This document shows, piece by piece, positions 36,353-47,200 of a stretch of 64,000 nucleotides of DNA. Made by a program: the position numbers and the translations under genes. Below the pieces are notes generated by a model. It made no database searches. It saw nothing but the letters and a program-made list of their open reading frames with translations, and was not told the origin of the DNA. Location of the stretch: the NCBI RefSeq assembly GCF_965638725.1, contig NC_134950.1:135709636-135773635 (forward strand). Reading direction: 5' to 3'. Origin of the DNA: Aptenodytes patagonicus. Taxonomy: Eukaryota; Chordata; Aves; Sphenisciformes; Spheniscidae. How positions within the stretch are numbered: position 1 is the first letter of the stretch; every line of letters starts with the position of its first letter.

Positions 36353-39300
36353 GCCGCCGCGCCCGCCTGCCCAGCCCCCGGCGGGTCCTTCAGCGCTGCC
36401 CCCGCGGCGAGTCCCCGCGCCCCGGCCGGCGGCTGCCCGCCCGCGCGGTGCCTCCCCTCTCCTCCGTGGGGGACGTGAGACGGCAGCAGCGGGGAGATGC
36501 GCCCTCCCTGTGCCTGCGCAGTGTAAGAGGCGCTGCTCCCGCCTGCGGGCAATCCCTAACCTCCGTCGGAGCAACCCTAGCCGGCGTAGGGGCAACGGAC
36601 GGTCTGGAAAGCTGGTAGGCACCAGGCTTTTTCTACAAATCCGTAATTGTACGCCCAGGTGCGTCCTTCACCACACAAAAGGCTGGCGATCAGTGCGTGC
36701 TGATCCTGGTTTTGAAGCATAAACGAAGCCGCAGCGGGGAGGCTCCTGCGTTGATGACACCCGCTCCGCCGGCCTCGACCGTACCCTTTGAACGTGCTCA
36801 TCCGATTCCCCTTGTGCGATGTGTCGGTGCTCATCTTTGGGTTTCACATACCCTGACTTGCAATTTCCCTGTCTAATACGAGAATGCAAACGGATGAAGC
36901 CGCTAGCGAGGTCGGGGTGCCAGTGTTACACAGGCGACGTGTTACGGTTGAGCCTGGGACTTTCCCTAGGGAGGGAACTGGAGGAGTACGTGGGCTTAGC
37001 GCCCAGCCAGGGGCACAGGTACATGGAACGGAAAATCAGAGCTAAAAACAGTGTAAAGCAAATAACGATTTACTCTACCGGAAGACAAATGCTAAGGGCT
37101 CCAAAGCAAGAGTAGGCTTCTAGACAGAAGTAGTATCTTTTGTTATGAAAAAAACCCAAACAGGTACACCTGTGCAAGGTCTTTTAGACTGGAAAACCTT
37201 TGTTGTTGTTTTCAATTATATTCGTGCTAAGAAAAAATACTATCACTTCCTGCAAAGTTGTCTCTTTCCTTAGGCTACATGGCTACAGCAAAACTACTGC
37301 TAGAGGCTCCAGGGACATACAGACACGAGACCTGCAAACCGTTTAATATGCACAACATGCTGTAAAGACACTGACAACTTGACAAAGTAATTCTGCACGG
37401 ATGCCGTTACTGGCTGTGAATTCACACCTTAATTCCCCTTCCTCCCAAACCCAAGACAGACAGATGCACTTTATATTTAGTATCTCAGAAGCACAGAAGG
37501 GGAAGGAGCCCCTTGCCCTCCACTTAGGATCACTGACCAGTCTCTACTATCATAAATAACCGAGGTACGTCTTAAGCCTTTTCATAGGGTAATTAAAACT
37601 GGTGAAAAAATGATGTTCTACACTCTAGGAGTGTTATAATAATGGCAAAATACTGATTTGAAAGCCAGCTATTTAAAAAATGAGAAGTGCTTAAGCATTG
37701 CCTAGGCAATTAGGCTTCACCAGCTCAGAGCACTCTGTGTATGACACCAAACCATTTTTCCCGTGCCAGATTCCTTGGATTAGAGTCAGAAACAGTTAAT
37801 GTGTCTAGCTGAATGACAGATACACGCCCACAAATAAATCATCCAGATGAACCGATAACTTATCTGTCCCACGATATTATGTTCAAAGTTCACCACTGCT
37901 CTCAGGAAAACAAACCATCAACAAGTACATGTTAAACTGAGCTCTTTATTTAATGACCATTGTTAATGGCAAACGTACTAGCATTTGGTCTCTGCTTTTA
38001 CCTTTCCAAAAATTTTATTAATAGAAGTATAAAGAGATTTTTCAACAGAATTGGAGGTTGCAATTTTGATCCTACAAAATGATGACTTTTTTTTTTAGGA
38101 TAAGAGTAATTCCAGTTAAGTGCATGACATCACTGTCCAGTTTTCACAGCCAGCAACATTATGAGATATATTGTACCTGGTTTTTCATGTACAAATGAAT
38201 AAAAATTCTGCAAAAAAGTACTACATGAGTACCAAGAAGTCAAAAGTACACCTTCTAGTAAGGAAAGTGAGGGTTTTTTTACTTGGATGGGTGAAAAGTG
38301 GTCAGAATTCCTAAGCAATATTTAATGCAGTTGATATTTTTATTATCCCACCTGTTTTCCAACTAAAAAGAAATATCATTAAATAAATGTGATAACTTTT
38401 TAGTATCTTTTAAATGGAAATTTTAAATAAGTTTAAGCACAGAATAAAATTTTTAAAAATTGACTTTGATAAAACCAGTTCATGATGATCAAAGTACACT
38501 TTAGTAAGACTGAACTTGGCAGAGCTAACATTTAAAACTGACAAGTATTTTTAACTCAAAATGTCAACAAAAGCACAATACATTATTTCCTGAAAGTAAA
38601 AAGCTATGTTATCACTATAAAAAGAAAAACAAAATACAAGTTTTTTGTAACTATTAAAACCTCTGCCTATAACAATATTTTGCTGTGAGAAACCTCATCT
38701 CTGAAATACACACATACATTTCTGGAACTGCATTCCCTAATGGGTATAGCCACAGGGATAAATATGAAGGTAGAATAAACTTCCACTATTAAGCTTGTAA
38801 TAATCTCTCTGAAGACTGAAATAAAAATATTTTTTCTATATTTTTATTTACCTTTTTTTACCAGTGTTATTTACATTTGTTTCTTTCTTGTAATTCTGTT
38901 GTGAAATCCCCATTTACTTACGAGACTGAGTATCTGTAGAAATGGTTGCTTATTAGGACCAGAAGAGGGAGCTCAAATTAATATTTTTATTTATTAAGTT
39001 AAAGCATATGTTACAGTGTAGAATTTAAAAGTAAAGGTACTTTTAAAACATTCATTAGACACTTTGATATATTATGCATTTAAATTAAAGTAACAGATTA
39101 ACCTCTCTGATTGGCATCTGCAGTAATGGCAGTATAGCTCGGAGTTAAGGTAAATGGCCCTTTTTAATCTTTGAATTTGGGCAACTGAGCCTTCCATTCC
39201 CTTCTCACTCGATTCCAGCCGCCTCCATCAGTCACTGTACGACCTGCACGCACTCCCAAGAACTCTCCTTCCCTCCCACAGCTGGTATCTGAACAAAAAA

Positions 39301-40326
39301 GCAAGCTGCCCTGCACCAAATGCATTCAACGTCACCTCTTTTCCTCTGCCGATTGGGCACATAAAGGCATCAGGCACATAGAGGCATTCCCTCTGATGGG
39401 AATCAGAGCTTTGTAAGCTTCTCCCAACTCTTGCCGTAAAGTCTCAGTACACACATACCACCTGAAAAGTCTTCAGTCCAAGAGACATCTTCAAGTATTT
39501 TTAAGGACAAACTGACTTGCACCTCTGTTTTCAAAGGAGACTAACAAAGTTAGCTCAGGCTCTGCTTTTGCCTCCTAAACTGCAGCCTCTGCCAGTTATT
39601 CTGTCCCAAGTTCTTGCTGTGCTGCTTCACAGACTTAAACCACCAAAGTTACCAAATTTTAAATTTTCCTGTCCCCTACCTTTAACACAACATACGCTGC
39701 CACAGCTGTGAATATGGACAACGAATAGAAAAGCACATCTCCCTTCTTGAGGACTCCGTTTGTGTTGGATTAGACATGATGAAAGAGTACCCGTTGGGTA
39801 AGCAAGTTTATATCAAACACTATATAATTATTTGTTTACATGCAATAAATAGCATATCCATTTCCACTTAATGTTTTCAGAAGTTTAGCGTAATAGAATC
39901 ATTGTTACGGACAGCATCAGACAAACAGAACTGGGAGAATGGTACCGCTAGAGAAACCTGGGGTGAAGTATACAAGCAGGATCCCTTCAAGTAGCTAGTG
40001 AGTATGTGTGGAAATGGGTTTACATGCATACAGAACTTCACATGTAAAAAATATTTGTATGTTGGCAAGAACAGAGCCTAGAGAAGTGTGAGAGAAGAAG
40101 GGTGTGTTTGAATTTTATGTAAAGGTGATGAAACCAACAGAAAGGAAAAAAAAAAAGACTTAAAGAAAATATTAAAATGTCAGTATTAACAGAACAAATC
40201 CCACCAAGTAAAAATTCATTAACAAGATGAGTTCTAAGGACTCTACAAATAAAGAACGTGCATCGTGAAAGTTGAAGAATAGCACATACATTTTCTTTGC
40301 CCTACTACAATGTTATACTTAAATAC

Positions 40327-40331
40327 ATGCT
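40327..40331. repeat. 5' target-site duplication of the solo LTR
   Basis: ATGCT directly precedes the LTR TG end and is repeated at 40899-40903. A 5-bp duplication fits ERVL and some alpharetroviral-type integrases. Confidence 0.8.
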
Positions 40332-40587
40332 TGTCTTGGTTTTGGCAGGGATAGAGTTAATTTCCTTCCCAGTAGCTGGTACAGTGCTGTGTTTTGGATT
40401 TAGGATGAGAACAATGTTGGTAACACACCGATGTTTTAGTTGTTGCTAGGTAATGCTTACACTAGCCAAGGACTTTTCAGCTTCCCATGCTCTACCAACT
40501 GAGAAGGCTGGAGGTGCACAAGAAGCCGGGAGGGGGCACAGCCAGGACAGCTGACCCAAACTGGCCAAAGGGACATTCCATACCATG

Positions 40588-40595
40588 TGACGTCA
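40588..40595. promoter_or_regulatory. Palindromic CRE in the LTR
   Basis: TGACGTCA is the perfect CREB/ATF site. It lies about 10 bp upstream of the TATA-like ACATAAA at 40604-40610, the layout of an LTR U3 promoter. CREM-type factors at such sites drive many testis genes (family knowledge). Activity here is inferred. Confidence 0.55.
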
Positions 40596-40705
40596 TGCTC
40601 AGTACATAAACTGGGGAAAGCTGGCCGGGGGGGCCGCTGCTCGGGGACTGGCTGGGCATCGGTTGGCAGGTGGTAAGCAATTGCACTGTGCATCACTTGC
40701 TTTGT

Positions 40706-40766
40706 GTATTATTATTATCATTATTACATTATTATTACTATTATTATTTTATTTCAATTATTAAAC
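40706..40766. repeat. Imperfect ATT microsatellite in the LTR
   Basis: About 60 bp of interrupted ATT units inside the LTR, likely length-variable. It sits shortly before an ATTAAA (40759-40766 area), which may act as the LTR polyadenylation signal. Confidence 0.75.
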
Positions 40767-40898
40767 TGTTTTTATCTCAACCCATGAGTTTTTCTCACTT
40801 CTACTCTTCCAATTCTCTCCCCATCCCACCGGGCGTGGGGGGGGAGCGAGCGAGCGGCTGTGTGGTACTCAGTTGCCGACTGAGGTTAAACCATGACG

Positions 40899-40903
40899 AT
40901 GCT
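40899..40903. repeat. 3' target-site duplication of the solo LTR
   Basis: ATGCT follows the LTR end directly and is identical to the copy at 40327-40331, which fixes the element's borders. Confidence 0.8.
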
Positions 40904-41020
40904 TATTCTCTCACATCTTAAATAACAGTTCTGTAAATCTCTAAATATGATTTTCCATTCTCAAAGGAATATCTATGTAACAATTTTGGAGATTAGAAAT
41001 GCATCAATTAAAGTACCAAT

Positions 41021-41026
41021 TTTATT
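41021..41026 (-). terminator. Polyadenylation signal AATAAA of FAM221A, distal
   Basis: Minus-strand AATAAA about 155 nt downstream of the stop codon, in AT-rich DNA. It is an alternative to the signal directly after the stop. Confidence 0.4.
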
Positions 41027-41168
41027 ACAACAAGATAATTAAAAATCAATTTCAGCAATAGACCATAACAGCAGAATAAAGAAATTAAGAAATACACGTA
41101 TGCAGGTAGGCACAGTGAAAAATTCTCATTTCAATACGATTAACACTGTGCCATATAATAAATATTTC

Positions 41169-41174
41169 TTTATT
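41169..41174 (-). terminator. Polyadenylation signal AATAAA of FAM221A, proximal
   Basis: Minus-strand AATAAA begins 4 nt past the TGA. If used, the 3' UTR would be only about 20-40 nt. A second AATAAA lies at 41026-41021, giving about 170-190 nt. Confidence 0.5.
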
Positions 41175-41178
41175 AATC

Positions 41179-41241
41179 TCACGGCTTCTTTGATGACACT
41201 GGACTTTTCTCTTTCCGTTTAGCAGCCTTCTCCTTTTTCAG
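41179..41241 (-). CDS. FAM221A: FAM221A coding exon 7 (stop codon)
   Basis: 63 nt including TGA at 41181-41179; acceptor TTGTTACAG. It encodes LKKEKAAKRKEKSPVSSKKP, a basic tail aligned to human MKMEKAAKWKGKAPLPSATK. A consensus AATAAA begins only 4 nt after the stop. Confidence 0.93.
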   Translation of the reverse strand: MKKEKAAKRKEKSPVSSKKP

Positions 41242-44200
41242 CTGTAACAAAGAAAGACACCAACAGTGGTTCAAGCATTAATTTGCAAGTCAGCTAGTAA
41301 TGCAATATTAAATCTCTACATCCAGTCATAAATTTACCAGAGTGATATATGCAATGGAGAAAGCTACAGGTCATTATTAGCCCAACCTAGCATTGCTTAC
41401 TTTTGCATCACAGGACAAAGGAGCACTTCCATAGCTCTGCAGCTGCTCCCCTCTTCAAACCAGGGCTGCCTTTACCTCTGATAATGGCAATCTAGTTATT
41501 TATGTACCCCTCAAGGCCAAAGCGCCTTACAAATGTTCATGGGTTTATCTTTATGTCAATGAAAGGTAAAGAAGTTTTATTACAGACATGTAACAGACAC
41601 AGTTAGACTAACCAGCATGCACAAAATCACATAGGAAGTCTGTGGCTGAGATAGATGCTATACCTCCACCTCAGTGTCTCCTCACTGACCCACAAGGTCA
41701 TGCCTTCCTCTCGTAAGATTTTTCTACACAGTAGGCTCTTACTGCATGGTATGATTTACCAACACACGTACATTTAACTCTGCCATTTTGTAGTAAGACT
41801 ATTAATCCAAACAAATATATCTGTTGTTTTTAGAAGCAACAGTTGTTCTCAAGTATTGTTACATTAGTGAATGAAATTCTATTTAGAGTAATTATATAAA
41901 AAGGGATGCATGGACTTTTGCATCTCATCTAACATATCATGTTGCTATCAAAAATGCAAGGAAAAATAAAATAATATTTTTAACATGCTTTTTTCCCCCA
42001 TAAAATAGTGTCAAAAGGAAGCAAGGCCGCAGTCCTGATTTGGATGTCTACAAATGAACTCACTGCAAAGCAAGCCTGTTGTTGGTCTACACAGGAACTC
42101 ATTTTAAAACATTTTTCCATATTTGGAGGCTTGAGGTTTGTATCTGAAATTCCTACTACTTTTTGCAAAGAAAAGATAATCTTAGGGGGGAAAAAGAAAT
42201 GTAGCAATTCGGATTTGATAGTAACATGTTTTCTCCTATAAGCTGATACTATTTTTGTAACATCTTAATGTATTTTGTGATGATTTCCCAAATAAAGAAA
42301 ATTATTTAAAATTTCACAAAGCTAGAACAGCTTTCTCATTAACAAACACCTTGCTGCAAGCAGCAAGCATAACAGCAGTTAAGATTTTAAAAGTTAATTA
42401 TGCAACATTGCCTTACAAAAGAATTCATGAGCAGTCAAGACATACTTCCAGCAGAGATGGTGGAGGTAAGGAGCTAACGTGGGGAAAGAGTAAGTATTTA
42501 CGCATCTAAGTAACCTACACCGCAGGGCATTTAAATTTACGATACAGGCAGTGGGGTGGAGGAAGCACCTCTAAGCGGGTGATTCAGATCATCTAAAGAA
42601 AGACGCACCAGATTTACCCAACTACACAGACATTCCTAAGGAAAAGAACATCATAAAGTTTTATAAATGAGGTAGCAAACACCCATTCCTACATGCACAG
42701 GTGACCTTCTGCGAGTCTGCTTTGTTGTTTCTTTTTGTCACATAGTAAAGTATTTTCTTTTTCTGTAATAGAGAGTTACCTCAATAAAAACCTGCCCAGT
42801 TAAGGTAAATACCATCCCAGCCATGACTGACCTCTGAAAGCCTGCAGTAGCTCATAATTGTATTTAAAACTATTTTAAGAAGCTAGTGTTTTCTCAAGAA
42901 GAGAACAAATGATATAATGCATTTATATGCCACTTAAATCATACATTTATCTTTTTTAGACATCCTCTTGTGAAAATATATCTGAATTAAGTAACAAACG
43001 TAGTAACTTGCCCGCTCTTGATAACATTTTTCAAAGTAAGCCATGTCATCATCTTCTGAATGCTTTCCATGAGAAACTTGCCTTGTGGCACTCGAACCAC
43101 CTGAAGGAAAAAAAACGAAAACTTTTTTCATTAATGATACTTGCTATTCCATTAGTTATGTTTTACATTTGGCAAAACACGTTTAAAATGAGAACTCACC
43201 TTTATAGGCAAGTAACAAACCCCAGCAATTGGGACCAAAGAGTAAGTTCTTTAGCCTAGGCTAGCAGCTATTGTAAATAGTCTTGGAGGAGTTCAACAGT
43301 TATATTAATTGCTAAATTCTTGTACTAAGTAAGGGACATAAAATAAGCATAATCGATTCATAATTCCACGCAGAAAAGACTTTCTGGCAGAAGGCAGTTT
43401 CACAGTATTGCGCTGAATATGTAAGATCCATTCAGATATGATGAGCTTCTAGTAGGAATCAAAAACTTAAAAAACTGATCCAATGAATAAGTGACACCGT
43501 TAATGGGGAAGAGACTAAATGCTAGAAAAAGATCATTAAAGTTAAAAAGCACATCATGACCAAAAATAACAAGCAGTAACAAAACAGTTATTCTAAGCAC
43601 TTCATGAATGTTGTACGAACTTTTCACATAACAAGGCTTCAATACTCATTTAAATTTTTAACTTTGATTTTAGTCCTAAGCATCCTTCAACTCATAAATA
43701 AAACCAATTAATTTTATATTACATACTTTTTGTAAAACAGTATTATCCTACTAATACAGCACCTGCTATCTGTGAGATGGTTTGAGCAGAACTAGAAGGT
43801 CCCTGAAATGCTTTTAGAAATGGATGATCCATGCTGGTAACAGGGGATTCTAAAAGTTCAGCAGAAGGAGCCCCTGTTAGAAAATAAATTGAATGAAAAC
43901 AAAAATTAACTTCATGAGATATATTAAGAACATACATGATGGGGTCAAAACAAGGCTACAGATTAATATCTACAACACTCAGTGCAGACCCCATAAACTT
44001 GAGTTTATAAAAGCAAAAAAGGCTGCAAAAGAAATGAAAAGCTTTATTTCTTTAATTACTACAGCTATGCTATAGTTTCTAAACTTCAGACAAATCCAGG
44101 AAGCCAGACCAGAATTTAAAAAAGAAATAATGAGTACATGGCAATAATAAATAAAACAGTATTTCAGGACAAAATGTGTCCGTTACTAAATGACACAAAA

Positions 44201-47200
44201 TCACAGAGCAGCAGAGGTATCAAGGCCAACTAACATGCCTGTCAAAAATAAAGTCCTACAAATGACCTCTTTTTTTTTTTTATGCTGAACAGCTATTAAC
44301 CTTTGAGTTTGGAAAAAAAAGCGCTGTAACTGTACAATGAAGAAATACCTGAGCAGTATTAGGCTAAAGTATTAACATAAATATAACATGGAAGTATTAA
44401 GAGAAAAACAGAAGTTACAGAGTTCTTTCTAAAAGATATGCTCCACTTCAACCAGAAGCTACTGGGCTGAACACCAGAATTATTGATAAAGAGGGTTTTT
44501 ATCAATTCACTACTGGAAGTTGGACAAGATGGTCATAGTGGTCTCTTCACACCCAAGGACTGCTGGGGGGGGGAATCTATCTTAAGTCCTACTCCTATTG
44601 ATCCAGTTTGCCTTTGAACTTTGAAAGTCTATGTTAAGTTACTACTTTTCAAAACTACTTAGTTGGAGAATTAAAATTTCATCTCAGGTCAGCTGCACTT
44701 ACCTATTCCACTGTCATCAAGTCTCATGTAGCCTTCTGCTAGTGAACTAAAACCAGTCAGTCCTCCCATAGCAGCGTAAGGAACATCCTGCCCCACAGGC
44801 TTTCCTTGGGCTAAGCGCTCTTGTTTAGTTTCCACGACTGTTTCATGAGCGTATGTTGGCTGACCACATGCACAGGTAAAGCAACTATGAAAGCCCGAAC
44901 ACTTGGAACCTAATTAACAAATAAGTAAGTGTAATGAGCAAGATGATAATGGAATTTATACTTCATTGCAGACAAAGCGGTGTTTCCCTAAACTGATTTT
45001 GTCAAAAACTAGAGTTCCTTCACTGCAAAAGCATTCAGCTATGCTTTCCATTTGGAAGCACATACGTGATTTGAGGCAAAGCAATCAACTATGTTTGCTG
45101 AAACCTTTTACAGCCTCTCGTCATCATGATACAAAAATGCTGTATAAAACAGGAGAAAGGATGAACGTGGGAATTTGATCATAGGGGTCATCCAGTCTCA
45201 GGGTCTCATTCGGTCAAGTTTTGAGAACCTCCGAGGATGGAGATTCTACCTCTCTGAGCAGCCTGGACCAATGGTGGTCTCCCCTTGGAGCAGACATTTC
45301 TTTCCTAATATCTAACTGGATTTCCCATGTTGCAACTTGTGTCCATTGCCATTAGTAACACCCTTCTCTATCCCTCCCCTGACAAAAAATGAAAAGAGAA
45401 AGAATTCTGTCACTGGGTAAAGAAGACAACCTGCCAGCATTTTGGCAGTATTATCTCCAAAGGTATACAGCACGTGTCAATATTGCATGGCCAGAAAACT
45501 TAAAATCGCAATTTATGATACAAATCACAATTTAAATGTCTTTGAAAATTAGCAAAATTATCTGGGTAGTAAACAGAGGCTGTGGCAACAGCAAAATAGG
45601 TTCTACGTAAGAGTAGCTACATAAGAGACTTTCAGGAGTTTTTTAACCTTACGTAGCCACAGGATGTAACTGAAATGGTTATACAAATGACGTGACATTC
45701 AGAAACACAGAGCGAAGTGATATATCTGCCCTAGCTACAGCTAAGACTGTCATCAAAGACCTGCTGGAGCAATGATGTGAACAAGAAATTGAGGAACTGA
45801 TTTTGCAAATGTTTCATTATACAAATTACCCTGCTTCCAACTTCCAGTTACAGTTCATTTTGCAGAGCACCAACAAACATTTTTTTTAAGTCTTGTGTAA
45901 TACGTTCAAGGATCACATTCTTGGAAATGTTAAAGGCTTTTTCGTATCATTTTAGGCACTCCTCAGTAATAGAGCTCTTACTCTGTGTTTGGATACAGAA
46001 TAAAGTATAGACAATATATAGAGTGCAACAGCAATATTTTTTCCATTATAAAGTACATCTCTAATTTATCTATCACATTAGATTTATACAGCACTGGGCT
46101 AGACTAATACCAGTACATTAGAACAACACAAGTCCAAAATAGAAGCAAGTCTTGGCACTTCTCTGTGTAATCTTTGAAGCCCTCAGAAGTGTCGGGTATT
46201 TTTGAGAAACGCTAGAAAAAGTGTATAATGTAAGTGATTATTAAAAACACTGTGTTCTAACAATTCAGTCTGAATCATCCAATTGTACATTTAAGCCTTT
46301 CACATTACTTAGAGTAACTTCTTGAAAGGCTGTCATATAAATATTTTATGGTTTATTCTGTGGGATATGATTCTCATCTAGCAAAAGCTGTTTATGATTT
46401 TTTCCTGTAAAATTAGACAGACTTCATGCAAGAAATTTACCAACAGTACAGCACGCTAACAAAAAAATCTTCAGCTTATGTAATTTGAGGTTTCAAATTA
46501 AAACATCTTTATGCATTATTTAGTTTCTACTGTTAATAATTACTGCTGTTTCATTACAATAATCTCAAACAACTGACGCAAAAAGCTTCCTCTTAATGCT
46601 TTCTCAAACCTTTTGCTTGAAACTCCATTCCCATTTGCATTTCTGGACCCACAATCTGTATGCTCAGGAATTGCTTTGTTAGAGTGCTAACACTAGATTT
46701 GGGAACAGAGCGCTACTTCCTATTGAGTTGAGAAAAGATATAAAAATACATTAACATTATATTCAACCAGGCAATAGGGGAATGGAGATCAACACTTCTC
46801 TCTCTCAAACTACCAAGTTCAAGTAGAAAAGTCACGTGCATGCAGCAGTGGAAATGACAAACTGCAAATGGGGTACTTTCATACTGCCTAACTTTAGGTG
46901 GCTGTCTCCATATATACCTAACCGAATCACTGAGAAACTTACGCTCCTTCCCAGAACTTGGGGAAGCTAAGGATGTTGTTCTAAACCCTCCTGTGCAAAA
47001 GGCGATGTCATCCTTCCCATTTCCCATCCTTCTGCAAGGACCAAAATACACATCAGTGACAAGTGCAGCACATACCGAATACTATGGGCAGAATACAGAT
47101 CCCTAACATGCTGTTCCTGTTAAGTTTCCTAGCAAAGAATGCTGCAAGTCCATCAGTAACTTACAAGAGTTACATGAAAATCCAGGTGCTGCGCTGTGCT

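Larger units (their letters stand above)
36130..36640. promoter_or_regulatory. CpG-island promoter of STK31
   Basis: The stretch is strongly GC- and CpG-rich against an AT-rich background and spans STK31 exon 1 and its upstream DNA. No TATA box is evident. The TSS cannot be placed from sequence, and the STK31 frame stays open through the upstream part. An NRF1-like palindrome and a GCACGTGC E-box (36307-36314) lie over exon 1. Confidence 0.8.
40332..40898 (+). mobile_element. Solo LTR of an avian endogenous retrovirus, 5-bp TSD
   Basis: This 567-bp element begins TGTCTTGG and ends ATGACG, an imperfect version of the usual TGTC...GACA ends. It is flanked on both sides by ATGCT (40327-40331 and 40899-40903). 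No internal gag/pol/env sequence is present, so it is the product of LTR-LTR recombination. It resembles an ERVL-type avian LTR I recall as TguLTR5-like; the family name is from memory. Inside are a palindromic CRE (40588-40595), a TATA-like ACATAAA about 10 bp on, an ATT-rich microsatellite and an ATTAAA polyadenylation signal. It lies between STK31 and FAM221A, opposite to both. Confidence 0.88.
36350..41168. other. Intergenic region between STK31 and FAM221A
   Basis: Apart from the CpG island (to about 36.64 kb) and the solo LTR (40.33-40.90 kb), I see no coding sequence. The part from 37.1 to 40.3 kb is AT-rich unique DNA; its longest open frames are about 60-100 codons and show no recognisable domain. 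Confidence 0.6.

Noticed and set aside
36286-36722. Plus-strand frames of 110-124 codons over the STK31 island
   Set aside because: Same GC effect; the minus-strand frame is the one that continues into conserved STK31 exons.
44480-44560. GTTGGACAAGATGGTCATAG, similar to the CR1 3' end
   Set aside because: Only a short stretch resembles CR1, and the octamer tail is missing. It could be an old remnant but is not supported enough to annotate.
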